Source of the DNA: Hydractinia symbiolongicarpus
Lineage: Eukaryota > Cnidaria > Hydrozoa > Anthoathecata > Hydractiniidae
Direction of reading: 5' to 3'
NCBI RefSeq assembly: GCF_029227915.1
Contig: NC_079876.1
Coordinates: 15,316,001-15,380,000, forward strand
DNA length: 64,000 nt
Both the position numbers and the translations under genes were made by a program. Below are positions 44,733 to 56,170 of the stretch, one piece after another. The notes below the pieces were generated by a model. It searched no databases and had not been told where the DNA came from. It was given only the letters and a program-made list of their open reading frames with translations. The first letter of the stretch is position 1. Each line of letters opens with the position of its first letter.

Positions 44733-45150
44733 TAAGGGGCCGTTTATATGAGCCCGTTTGACGGGTTGGCTCGCTTACCGAGATCTCACTCTTTCCCTAT
44801 TTCCCTATACTTTATTTCATTTGTTTATGTTCAACCAGGCTGGCTCGGTAGGCGGGATCTCATTTCTCACAACCGAACCCCCTCCCCCCTGTAAGCGAGA
44901 TGAACTTTTTCTCATATAAACACTTCATTCAGCTCACTTGCTGGGCCAGAAATTTCATGCCTACGTAATCAATTTCTTCTGTTATTAATATTTCAGTTAT
45001 AGTTTCTGTATTGTTTAATATTTTTATTGTTCTAAGATTATCAGAGCCCACCTACCGAGACAGGTTTTTTCACCACAATTTAAAAACCAGCCCGGCAAGT
45101 GAGTCAGCTCATTTACCGAGCCATCCCGCCTCCATATAAACAGACCCTTA
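44733..45150. mobile_element. 418-bp MITE
   Basis: TAAGGGGCCGTTTATATG (44733-44750) is inverted as CATATAAACAGACCCTTA (45133-45150) with two mismatches. Inside, both halves carry inverted 'gcttaccgag' / 'ctcggtag' / 'ctaccgag' phrases, so the element is partly palindromic. No coding capacity; superfamily not assigned. Confidence 0.75.
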
Positions 45151-47045
45151 AGAGAACATTTGGTAATAAGAGTCGAATTTACTACATTGAAAACAACCTT
45201 GAACCCAGGGTAATTTTTTCCTGAAAATTGCTTCATAAGTGTGAATCAGAGGCTTAACACATTGGTACTCAAATATTTCGTTGATTTCAAATCAGCTGAT
45301 TACAAGGACGAAAATAGGTAGCTTTTAGACTTTTAGATTCACCCTTTGATTTGTTTACCAGACTAGTTTGCGGAAATATTTTTTAAATCGGTTGTTTTGT
45401 AAGCTGCGCTGGTTGAGCCAAACTCAAACAAATTTTTGAACACAATGTTGAATTCTAGTTTTAAGCCCGTGGATTCAATCCACTTTGTCACTATATTTAG
45501 GAGTTTGAAACATTGAGTGTCTTGTGGTTGCACAACAGTAGATTTTAAGTTGATTATTCGGCATTTTTTTGTTTGTTTGTTTTTTCATGTATTTTTTATT
45601 ACATAGTTCACTCAACCTCGATCCCGGGACGTGTTGACAAAAAAAGCCTACTTCCTTCAGGTAAGAAGTCATGAGAACGAGATTGGTAGTTCTCTGACAA
45701 ACGATAATAAACCTTCAGATAAGTGGGCGGGGATCACGACAGAAAATGTCCAAATGGGGAAAAAATTTTAAAGTTATCAATGAACAATTTTTTTTTTGAT
45801 CTGAAGGTCCATATCTTCCATTACTGCTTTCTTTTTCATGTTATTTGTGATCAGTTTATATGGCCGGGAAAAACAAATACCCCTATGAATAGAATATTGT
45901 TCAAGTGGAGTATGCTTTGTGAAAACCAGTATATGTCGCGAGGGTGGAAAATTGAAACATTCTGATTGGTTAGTGTCTAAAAATTATGGGTACTGGGGAC
46001 AAAGTTGAATGATATCTCTATATCGAACGCACGACCAACGTCATCATCCACCTGGCATTATAACTTTCGAAGTGAGCGCACATATTTTCACACACTCCAC
46101 CTAAATTATTTCACACCCTAATAGAGAACGACAGCTGTTGTTTTTGAACATCTGAGCTTGAAGCATGTTGCAAACAACAATACAAAAGATTTACAAAAAA
46201 TTGATGCTAACCCCAACCAATGTTGAGAAATCCGAACGCTAGAAGACAAAACATTTTTCTGCCGTCATTTACTGACCACATTCACCGATTGACTGCTTCT
46301 ATTATATTGTACTTTTTCTACCCGATTCTCGATTCTCAACAACTTGAGAATTCTGTACAGAAAATTTAACAAGACATAATAGACCCAGAGGAACGCAGTA
46401 AAGTCCGGGTCTATCAGTAGGCTATGTTCGAAATGGAGTCAAACAAAAGCAATGCAATGTTTTCGTACGCATGTAGTAAGTAGCAAGTGAAGTAGTAAAT
46501 GTTTTGTGTGCTGAGCCATGACTTTTTCGCAAGGATCTAATCGTGCTATTCAGTTTATATCACATAGCCAAAAACTGCTATATGTGATTTGTGTGAGTGT
46601 TCAAACCGCTCCGGTTTCTTGTTGCTTTTCACTCACACCTTGTGTGGGTGAGAACGCAACGAAAGGAACAACAACTGTCAATAACGCGCTATATTAACCA
46701 ATAGCAGCTTTTTTTTGTTGATTTCTTATTATCGTGTAGCTTTATATAGTATACCCAAAATAATGAAACCAGTAGATATTTATTGTATTCGAATTTCGAG
46801 AAATCTCGCATCAAATGAGGGTGTTCATTGTCTTGAAATGATTGTTTTGATTTACTGTATGTTGACAATGTTATAATGGTCGAAATTGACTCGTGTTGTG
46901 TGCTCTCCAGCCATATCTCAGTTATCGAAAAATAGTCACAACTTTTAATATGATTCAATTTATTTTCATCTCTTTCTCTAAGTTTGTGCCTTAAAATTTT
47001 ATACCAAATTTTATTATTGTATATTTTATATTTTAATAAATACAT
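45151..47045. other. Non-coding
   Basis: No gene. Noted: a CTCAACCTCGATCCCGGGAC motif near 45611, related to the recurrent GACGAGGTTG motif. Also GTGTGAGTGTTCAAACCGCT at 46591, which recurs exactly at 47071 and 62319. Confidence 0.4.
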
Positions 47046-47299
47046 TTTAATTATTTATCATCATAGTGTTGTGTGAGTGTTCAAACCGCTTCAGTTCTTG
47101 TTGTTTTTACATGAGACATTAGAAATTCGATTGACAATATTTTATGTTAAAACTTGGACACCATGTGTATGTGTACAAATTAAAACAACATTTTACGATG
47201 TTTCGGGTGTCATACACCCATTTTCAAGTAAAATAAAAATTATACAACAGGTCTATATAAACAAGAACGTTGCCATAGATACAAGATATATAAACATAA

Positions 47300-48982
47300 T
47301 CTCTATAATAATAGCCGTCGTCTGTCTGTCTGTTCAAAAGGGTTACCGATATTCCTTTGATCTTTCCGCGAATTTTTAGAAAACAGGGGGTTGTTTAATG
47401 GAAAACTTTATAATTAATTGAACTAAACTCAAGAAATTAATTTATTTCCTTACATAATTTAATTAATTTAATTGATAAACTTCTAATTTAAAAAACAAAT
47501 TAGGTGACTAAAATAAATTCATTATTTAAATGCGCCTTTTTTAATAATAATTTACCCCCGTGACCTTAATCGCCGATTCCGCTCAGGAGCCACTGAAAAC
47601 AAATAGGATGGTTTTACTGACAGTTTAACTGACTTTGTTTTGACCGCTCGCACGTGTTTACCAATCAAATCGCCTGATTCTTTAAAAAACCAATCAAGAC
47701 TTTCGCGGCCTAGACATGCCAACGAAGAAACATGATGGCCATTTTAGTTTTTAGAAGAAGGTCAGTTCAGTGCTTTTTATAAGTCTGTTTCACCTTTGTG
47801 TCTTCTATAAGCTTTTTATTTTCGTAATATTGGTTTTTTGTATGTTCTAAAATGTTAAGATAAATATATTGTCATGTTTTTAGTCACGTACAGATCTTAA
47901 ACGCATCAGTTTTAGGATTTTTGGCTAGGAACGAAGATTGAGGCTAGCTAGCTAGCTAGAACCTTACTTATTCCACCATTTATTTTTGTGTTGAGACTGT
48001 AGCCATTTAGCTAGCTCCTATCTTTGGCTAGAAGTGAGAGTATAAAAATGCAGTTTGGCTACAACAATATTGTTAAACAATAAGTGTTATGCTATAAATG
48101 CAGTTAGCTAAGTTATTTTTTCCTGAAAACTTTTTGTGCAAATAAAATGACTGACAGATTATTTTAGCTGAACCGGTAATGAGCTGTTCCCGGTGTTTTC
48201 ATTAAAACCGAAGTTGCAATGAGGTTTTTTTGGAAAGGGGTATTACGCCTATACGCCTGTTCAACTCTGTTTAACTATACTAAGCGTTTAGCCCAGTGTT
48301 AACAACAGACTGTTGTTTTTGGTAAAGGCTGTTAAGCCCATGCGCATTTACAACGTGGTTTACCTGTACTAAGGGGTCAACCCAATGTGACAATTCATTT
48401 TCAAACTTTCTCAGTAATCACACCTGTATGGATGTGCAACAATGTTTACCTGGACTAACCGCACAGCCCTGTTGTGTTTTTTTAAACAGAGTCTGTGAGA
48501 AGGTTTTTTCCAAAGGCGTATTATTCCTATATGCCTGTGCAACACGGTTTAACTGTGGTAAGTGCTTAGCTCAGTGTCACGATAAATTCTTTACCTTTCA
48601 CAAACACTTATTCCGCAAAATAAAATAATATTGACTGATTGTTTTTGCTATGATGGGGTCCCGACTGTTGTTTGTAAACTGTGTTTTTATTTCAGCTATC
48701 GTTGCACGGAATATTTTTTGAAAAATATGTTACAGTGGCAAGACTATAATGGTGTACTTAATTTACGAAATACTGTATACCTGTACTAAAGCGCTCCACC
48801 TGATCGTGTGGCACAGTTTACGGCTCTTATTAAGCGCTCCACAGAGTGTTAAACGTCAGATCGCACCTTGACTTTGGCTTACCCCGGCGTTTCGACACCG
48901 GGGTAAGCCAAATGCGAGATACGCTTAAGTGGTATAAAAAGGATGGGCGCACCCGTGGATTTTTCCACGGGCTATCGACTAG
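47300..48982 (+). mobile_element. Non-autonomous Helitron with preserved empty site
   Basis: 5' end TCTCTATAATAATAGCCGTC, 3' end ...CGACTAG; inserted between A (47299) and T (48983) with no target duplication. The uninterrupted second copy of the host repeat (AACATAATCAATACAA, near 62540-62555) shows the target as A|T. A perfect 8-bp hairpin, CCCGTGGA-TTTT-TCCACGGG (48952-48971), ends 11 nt before the 3' terminus. TC...CTAG, A|T insertion and a sub-terminal hairpin are the hallmarks of Helitrons. Length 1,683 bp; no Rep/helicase frame, so it depends on another element for movement. Confidence 0.96.
48873..48912. repeat. 15-bp perfect hairpin inside the Helitron
   Basis: TTTGGCTTACCCCGG (48873-48887) and its exact inverse CCGGGGTAAGCCAAA (48898-48912) surround a 10-nt loop (CGTTTCGACA). 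It lies 40 nt upstream of the terminal hairpin and is longer and more GC-rich than the surroundings. Confidence 0.9.
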
Positions 48983-50339
48983 TCAATACAATATTTAAAT
49001 ATAAAGTATGTGTACAATACGAATGTGTGATCAAACCGGACGGTTTTCTTGTTCTAATTAATTTTACTTTTAAAAAAATTCAACTTTATTATACTTTCAT
49101 TTTATTTCTACTTTCAATTTAGTTTACTTTTAATTTACTATTTCACTTTGCATAAAAAACTTTATTTTGTTTTTGTTTTATTTTATAGTAATTTTATAAT
49201 ATTTTATAATGAAGATACAAAACCATTTGCAACATTGGGTAAAAACTTTAAAGAAAATAATATATATAGAATAAAAGAATAGAATCTAAGTCTGCAGAAT
49301 GAATTTCCAAAATGCACTTTAAATGATGCAATAAAAACGTTTAAGTTCCAAAATGATATGAAATCAATGTAAAACCATGGTTAAAAGAAAAGATAAGGTC
49401 TAAATACATACTTGAAAATCTACAACAAGTAACCAGTAACCATTGTAGCTATAAACAAGCATCACGTGCGATAAGACGGAAAGCAAGAGAAGCACTTTTT
49501 GCGCAAAAATAAATAACGGTGCCCCATCATTTTGTTCCTGAAGCTACATTTCAAACACCAGCCCCCTAAGATAAATAACTTGTACAGGAATATGAAATAG
49601 GTTTATCTTAAGCTAAACTTGACTATACTATAATAAATACAATATTATGAGCACTAGACCTTAAGACATTATTTTAAAAATCAATGTCCACCCAATTTTT
49701 TTAAATAAAGATTTTACTGCCTCGGCTAGTTTTTCATGTAATCTGGTACATAAACTGACTCCGCGTAAAAGATTCAACAATGTGTTAAATTTTTTTCCGG
49801 AGGCGAAAAAAGGCTTAGCCAAACACACTCTTGCTGCATAACTTTTAAAAAAAAGGTTTTGAGCATGCAAGTATTTTTATTTTGACAGCTAGTTATTTTG
49901 CTAATTCAAATGGAGGTGAATTATTAAAAAAAAATTTCACAACAAAAAATTGTTAATTACCTGCATGCGCAATGCAAAAAGTTACACACAACATATGCTA
50001 GTCATAACACCCTCTTCCTTTGCAGAGACAGCAAAGTGTTGCACGCCTAGCTTCTTCATTGACTAGACTGCCAAAACAAACTATATTTATAACACGTTTT
50101 TAAGTTGTGATAGAAGAGGTTGAAGAACATGGGAGTAAATGGAAAATTTTACCAGCTAAAATAACTTATATGCACAAAGACATGTTTTTTAAAGTTATAC
50201 TGCCATAGTTATGCCAAAGTTTTGTTAAGAAAAAAAGATGGCAATATAATGTTCAAAAGGATAATATTTTTTTACAAAAAAGGATATTTTTTGAAAAGTC
50301 TTTTAAACAAAAACATGCGCATGAAACTTTTGTTGACAA

Positions 50340-50780
50340 AAATAGAATAAAATGGTAAAGGGATCCCGAGGTACTTTTACAAGTTGGACTCATCTGAAAG
50401 ATTTGTATGAGAAATAATAAATGATATATTTACTTTTTGTTAAAACTTCATGTAACTTCAGATATAGCTTTTTAAGTATTTATTTTTCTTGTCGCTCGCC
50501 CGCCATCTTGGTTATCTTCGACCTTCTTCTTCGTTAGAAATTTTCATTCTAGCTCCAGTCTTTTTTAGAGGCACGTGACCCTGTTACGTATCCTTTCAGT
50601 AGCGCTATAATTATTACTGACTGCATAGCCAGAACCTATACCTTCGCGCCGCAAAGTGAAACGAAAGCTCTCTACGAACAATTATTTTTTTTAAAAAAAA
50701 TAGAAATTATTCTGCATATGTTCTCATATAGCTGAGCAATCAAACAAAAAATAAAGTGTGCATGATTTTTATTTCAAAGG
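50340..50780 (+). repeat. Segment of repeat R also present inverted at 56000-61690
   Basis: From AAAGGGATCCCGAGGTACTT (50357) to about 50780 the sequence matches, in reverse orientation and with moderate divergence, 61690-61381 and then 56161-56000, that is, both sides of the MULE. Shared blocks: 'acttttacaagttggact', 'gctccagtc.tttttag', 'cagtagcgcta', and 'tgagcaatcaaacaaaaaataa' against its inverse. Confidence 0.75.
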
Positions 50781-50855
50781 ACTTTTTATTTGAGACGCAA
50801 GTTGTGCATGATTTTTATTTCGAAGGATTTTTATTTGAGACGCAGGTTGTGAAAG
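50765..50855. repeat. Tandem duplication of ~48 bp
   Basis: 'gtgcatgatttttatttc', then 'aaggacttttt' or 'aaggattttt', then 'atttgagacgca' occurs twice in a row (about 50757-50803 and 50804-50851), with two or three differences. Confidence 0.85.
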
Positions 50856-50859
50856 TTAC

Positions 50860-51330
50860 TGATCATTCAACATGTCACACATTTGTGCAGTCCTGGTCTT
50901 TTGAGGTGCGTGATCACGCCCCCGCACCTCCGCACGCTACTGCAACAATGGAGCAGCGTTTTCAATCACACACCAAAAACACTTTAGTCACTTCAATAAT
51001 GCGCACCTGAAATGTCTTTTGTATAAAGTAATTATTTACTATACTAATAATCAAAGAAAAAAATGACTTAAAGTTTGGGATTTGAATGAAAAACATGCAC
51101 GTTTAAAAATGAACAAGAAGCCCTGGGGGCTCTAAGAATTTCCGCTCGCTACCAAAATATTTGATGAAAACCTGCTAATTCGTTGTGTTATTGTGCTAAA
51201 CATTCGAGGAGGTTTGGTGCATGAACCTCTGAAGATAAAGCACACAAGTGATATTATATCTTACAACAAACGCAAACAAAACGAAACGTGTCATAATAAA
51301 CTCACATTTTAAAAGAAATTGCTAACAAAA
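50860..51330. other. Non-coding
   Basis: No gene or repeat recognised beyond the small duplication just upstream. Confidence 0.35.
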
Positions 51331-51339
51331 AATACAGCC

Positions 51340-51744
51340 TAACATTCATGGTAAGTCTTGCGATTGAAACGTTTATGGTCTTTAAACGGCATTTAGTTGA
51401 CAAAAAATTAAAATTTTGCTGTGACCATCATTTTCAGCATACTTTTTTTATTAACTGTGCCAATTTTTGTCGAAAATAAAGCAGTTTTAATTTTTGGTTA
51501 AATTTTGGCCTAAAATGACATTTAGGTGACAAAAATCAAACTTTTGTACCATCATCATTTTCAGCATACTTTATTTGTTAACTGTGCCAGATTTATCCGA
51601 AAATAAAATGGTTTTAATTTTGGCCTAAAATGGCATTTAGGTGACAAAAATCAAAATTTCGATGTCACCATTATGTTCACCATACTTTTTTGTTAACTTT
51701 GCAATTTTTGTTGAAAATGAAGTAGTTTTAATTTTTGGACCAAT
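51340..51744. repeat. Tandem array of ~135-bp units, left part
   Basis: Units contain 'gcatttaggtgacaaaaatcaaa', 'ttttcagcatactttttt.gttaactgtgcca' and 'gaaaataaa..ggttttaatttttgg'. Three units precede the hAT-like element at 51745, and a fourth lies just beyond it at 54678-54800, so the array was split by that insertion. Confidence 0.85.
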
Positions 51745-54677
51745 CAGGGGCGGATCTAGGGTTAGGCAGCCTAGGCAATTGCCTAAGCCTAGTTTTGTGA
51801 ACTAGAAAAAAAATTCTCTATAGATAGAATAATCTAAAAAAAAACTAAATTATTTTTATCAATTTATTTTTGGCATCCGCCGATTTCGACTATGACGATG
51901 CGCGGCGTGCGTGTTTTATTTTACTCAAATAAGCAAACCCGGGGCGATCTTAGGCAAAATGTCTATTCGCCTAAAACGTCCGCGGGTTTTAAAGTTCCGA
52001 ATGAATGAAAATCACAGATGGAAGAAAAAACGCCTAAAACGTCCGCGGGTTTTCAAGTTCCAATGAATGAAATTCTGGAATGTGAAGAAAAAACGCCTAA
52101 AACGTCCGTGGGTTTTAAAGTTTAAACGCCTAAAACGACCACGGGTACGGTTACATGGAGTGGATGTTTCTTTTTCAACATGGTTTACCTGGATCAGGTC
52201 CAATTGCAGGGAGCACTTCAAATGTCTAGAATATTAAAGCAATTGTATGCCACCTAAGTTAAATAAAGAAGTTTTGAATTTGGAAACCTTTTCAGATATT
52301 AAAAGGATTGGAAATGCTGGAGAGAAGTATTTTGGCCACGTGTGCCGTGTTGTTGTCTCAAACCAAACCTTTATCTTCCTCTGCAAGAGACAATAAATTC
52401 AGTAATACTTGAAATATTTTAGTTTTAGCTGCTCCTGAATTTTAGGCACTTTTGTGTCAAGAACTATTCTTAAAAGTGGTAAACCACCAGATGTTCTTAC
52501 AAAACGTGTAATTTAAATCTTTTTCTTATCAAAACAAAAGGTTTTAACTTGGCCTTGATCAAATGCATTGTTTAAAAACATAAAAGCCCAATGCCAAACG
52601 AGATAGCTAACGGAGGCAATTTATGTAAACACTGTCTTGGCGGTCGAAAGATGTTTTGATGTGTATGTTAAATTCGGTATAGAGTATTACTAGCTACCTG
52701 TATGTGTATTAGTTGGAATTTTGTTAGTTTTTTTTCTTTAACGTCTTAAGGGTCACTGGCTTCGTGTAGGCTTCGTGTAGCCGTTTATGCAACTGTGTAT
52801 CTTTGTTTCTGTTTGGGAGAGAATACATTCTTGTAAGATAACTAAGGGACAGCTCTTTCATGAACGCAAAAGTCCAAGCTAAATGTTAATAGATCTGCAG
52901 ATCCCCTTTCCCTCCCCTAAACATCAAATCAGAAAAGGTAATCTTTGAATGTTGTCAGTCCTTGAAACCATAAGCACTCATCCATGTGTCCCTGCTAAGC
53001 AGGTAGACACTAAAAGTTATTAATTCTTTCTGTTCTCTAAGAAATCGATGTATACAGTATGAGATATAATTAAACGTCAAAGGATTCTACCTCGTCCCAC
53101 CGCCAAATTTATACGCTTAGCATATACTTTTTTATTGTGATTGTCCCTAAGAACTTTGACTTTGTGGGAACTTTTAAACAGTGCATTTTATATGCAACAT
53201 CCCACTGCTCATTTTAAAACTTTTAAGAACACGAGAAGATCTCTTTGACTTTCCCATGTTACTTTTAATTGTAATAATATTGCTAAAAACAAAAGAATGA
53301 AGCAATACCTAATCTTAGAATAGTCCAAGTTTGTTTTATAATATTTCTTATTCTCATCTTGCTGAGCAATACATTGATATAATTTTGTTTTAGGATAAGA
53401 TATTTTGATGTCACCCTGGTACCTAAGATGAATATTCTTCTGACAATGAAAATCACCATCAATTAAAAGAACACAGATTTGTTAATCCTTATAATATTGG
53501 AAAACTGTAAACAATGGATATATATCTGGTATAATCCACAAAGTTGGTGAAAAAAATCAATCAAAATAACTTGTGAATATTCAAGTAAATCATAGAAATG
53601 ATTTTCACGTAAAACATATACAGATCGAAACAAGAATTGCATGTTAAAAAACGTTCTGTTACAGACTGTAAACTAACAAAATGTCATGTCAACTTATGGA
53701 TATGAGTAGGATTTGTATATATGTTGCTTTTTATATGAGAATCTTCATAATTGGCTTATAGTTACTAAAACTTTCTTAAAGATTTTACAGTATTAAAATA
53801 TTTTTTAAACATAGTTGACAGGGACATGTAAGGGTAAATAATATGAGACATCTTAAATGTTTTGATGTTATTTTTCTAATTTTTAACTCTTTTCTGGCTT
53901 AATAAACTGCCTTTCTCTTGTGGGAATTTCATAGCATTAAAATTAATGCTTAATAGAAATTGGTGCAAAACTACACCAGTAACCCTAATGCTAAACTGTA
54001 TTAACTTCATGAAGAGGTGATTACTATATACTTTTTGTACACGTTTATTATATGTTGCGATCTTACACTGTAAGTCTAACTGGAAATCTTTCATTCTTTT
54101 ATATGCTGGTTTTCTTTGTGCATTTGCAGGTTGTTACCACAGACTATAATTTTCCAAACAATATTTCTACGTTGCACTACTGTTGACTATCTATTCCTAA
54201 AATTGTCTTGTAATGTAATTTTTTGTTGTATTGTTAGTTATTAGACTTATTGCATGTTTTGAAATGAAGCAAATCCCCAACTTATTACTTGTACTCGTAT
54301 TATGTGCGCAAAACGAAAAAAGATGCTAAGATACTTAATACCAATATGTGATTCAAAGAAATTATGGAAACGCTAACCCTGTTTCAAATCGAATTTGCTA
54401 ACCAGACGCATTTTCCATCCGCATGTTTTAACAAGGATAAAGTGGTAAAACTACGGGGGTTACTGTTATTTGTTTGGCTATAAAGAAACTTTCGTTTCTA
54501 ATCTAGAAGGATTCTTAATAACTAAAAACCTTACTTTTGGGAAAATTTTAGTTCCTTTTACAGCAAAAACACAAAACGGCCGATTTACCTCGTACAACAC
54601 CACAACCCTTGACATTACTTTGCCAAAAAATCTATGAAATTTTGCCTAACCAGAAAAAAATCCTAGATCCGCCCCTG
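51745..54677. mobile_element. hAT-like non-autonomous transposon
   Basis: The inverted ends CAGGGGCGGATCTAGG (51745-51760) and CCTAGATCCGCCCCTG (54662-54677) are perfect over 16 bp. CAGGGGCGGAT is a common hAT terminus. CCAAT flanks both ends (51740-51744 and 54678-54682), a 5-bp target duplication confirmed by the continuous array units. hAT elements usually give 8 bp, with a 5-bp subgroup known, so the superfamily call is tentative. Length 2,933 bp. No transposase frame was recognised. Confidence 0.8.
51968..52150. repeat. Minisatellite inside the hAT-like element
   Basis: CGCCTAAAACGTCCGCGGGTT recurs at about 51968, 52030, 52096 and (as CGCCTAAAACGACCACGGGT) 52127, each followed by 'ttaaagttc'-type sequence. 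Spacing is 62, 66 and 31 bp, so the units are uneven. Confidence 0.85.
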
Positions 54678-54800
54678 CCAATTTTGTCCTATAATGACAT
54701 TTAAGGTGGCAAAAAATCAAAATTATTATGTCACCATTATGTTCAGCATACTTTTTTTGTTAACTGTGCCAAATTTTGTTGAAAACAAATACTAATTTTG

Positions 54801-55999
54801 TCCTGAAACATCATTTACATGAGTTCCCAGTAGTTGGGGAGCTTGGGTGCGAAGTTTACATCTGTGACGGAGGAACGTGTAATCCCAGGGTCGATTTTTT
54901 CTCAAAAAGTGCTCCAAAAGAAAAAAACGGGCGCGGAAATTCAATTATTTTTAGAAATTGAATACGTTGCATTGCATAATAACACCTGTTACTGGATTTT
55001 TTGTTTCAAGATGAATTCATTAGGTTAGAGCATCATTAGGTTGTATATCGCAGAAGTCTCCAGTGGCATGCTTCGAAAATTCTTGTCACTGGCACAGCTT
55101 AACATGAAGTAAAACTGTACAGGAGACTCAATTTGTTAGAGTCTTCGCAGAACATCTCTTCTCACAAAATTGAGGGCAGGGCTGACTTATTGCATGTTGT
55201 GTCGTGTGGGAGACAGAACTTCTCGACTTCTTTTTAATACAATATACATTTTTTTTGATTATTATTACTAAACATATTTGATTTCTCTTTCCCCTTTTTT
55301 CTTTGGTATTACATCACGAGAACATTTGTCTGAAAGATGTATTAAGGTACAGGACACCTAACCTCTCCCATGTTCTGGTTATATTTAACTTGCATGGGTG
55401 CGCACTCTTCTCGCAGTATTCTCTGTGACGATGAAGGTCGGACTGACTTGTGGCATGGTTCCAAATGGTCTTCCGTCTTTTGTTCGAGTCTCAGTGTAAT
55501 GCACCAGCCGAGTGTTAGCATGAAGGAATGGGACCAACATGCTTTATGTTGTATGTTTTTAAAGGTCTAATCATGGAGGTACAGAGCAGCGTTGATGTTA
55601 GACAGGATACCTGTCTCTCTTTTCTGCTTTCGCGCTTCGATGTCTGTCCTGCTTTTGTAACCCTGCTTATTTTAGCGCACTATCGCAAAAGGGAAAAATG
55701 ATGAGTTTAATTTAGTAGAGTCCTTGATGTTCGCGCTACATATTGGAAGAATATCATAAAAACAAACTTTAATTAGACAGTAAATTCTGCCTCTCTCTGT
55801 ATCGTTGGATAAATTAAATTAGTATTCTTTTCTATTGATTTTTTAATATTTTTTAATAAAAAATATATCCATCTACTGAGTAACTTAGGCAACCTCGTCC
55901 CCAAGGACTGTTGAGAACAAGGTTGGCAAAACTCACTTGAGCATCATACCCCGCCTAGGTCGACAGGTTATAGATCAGTATTTGTTACAAATAAATTCA
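54801..55999. other. Non-coding
   Basis: No supported gene. GCAACCTCGTCCCCAAGGAC at 55889-55908, with ACAAGGTTGGC nearby at 55918-55928, is another copy of the recurrent motif, here almost in inverted pairing. Confidence 0.4.
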
Positions 56000-56170
56000 A
56001 ATAAGTTTTAAATTTGAAATTAAAGAGATCATGCACACACCTGCTGCTAATATCTTATTTTTTTGTTTTATTGCTTAGACGGCTAGAATATCATGTTGAA
56101 TTATTTTTTTTTAAAAAAAAACAAATCATTCGTACAGAGATCGATGTGGAAAGTACATTGGATTTTTTTA

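Larger units (their letters stand above)
47046..50440 (+). repeat. Repeat R, direct copy 1 (interrupted)
   Basis: 47046-47299 plus 48983-50440 match 62294-62547 plus 62548-64000 almost exactly. I count only a handful of substitutions in about 1.7 kb (for example ACACCATG/ACATCATG near 47160, GACTCCGCG/GGCTCCGCG near 49755, AAAATGGT/AAAATTGT near 50350). The only large difference is the Helitron inserted at 47300-48982. It includes 'tttcgggtgtcatacaccca', a phrase of a kind often found near retroelement termini. No long reading frame; class not identified. Confidence 0.9.

Noticed and set aside
44733-45150. A structural RNA gene
   Set aside because: The inverted ends and internal inverted phrases are better explained as a MITE.
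49661-49870. 69-codon gene conserved in both R copies (also 63226-63435)
   Set aside because: Both copies are nearly identical overall because of recent duplication, so conservation carries no information; no domain is seen.
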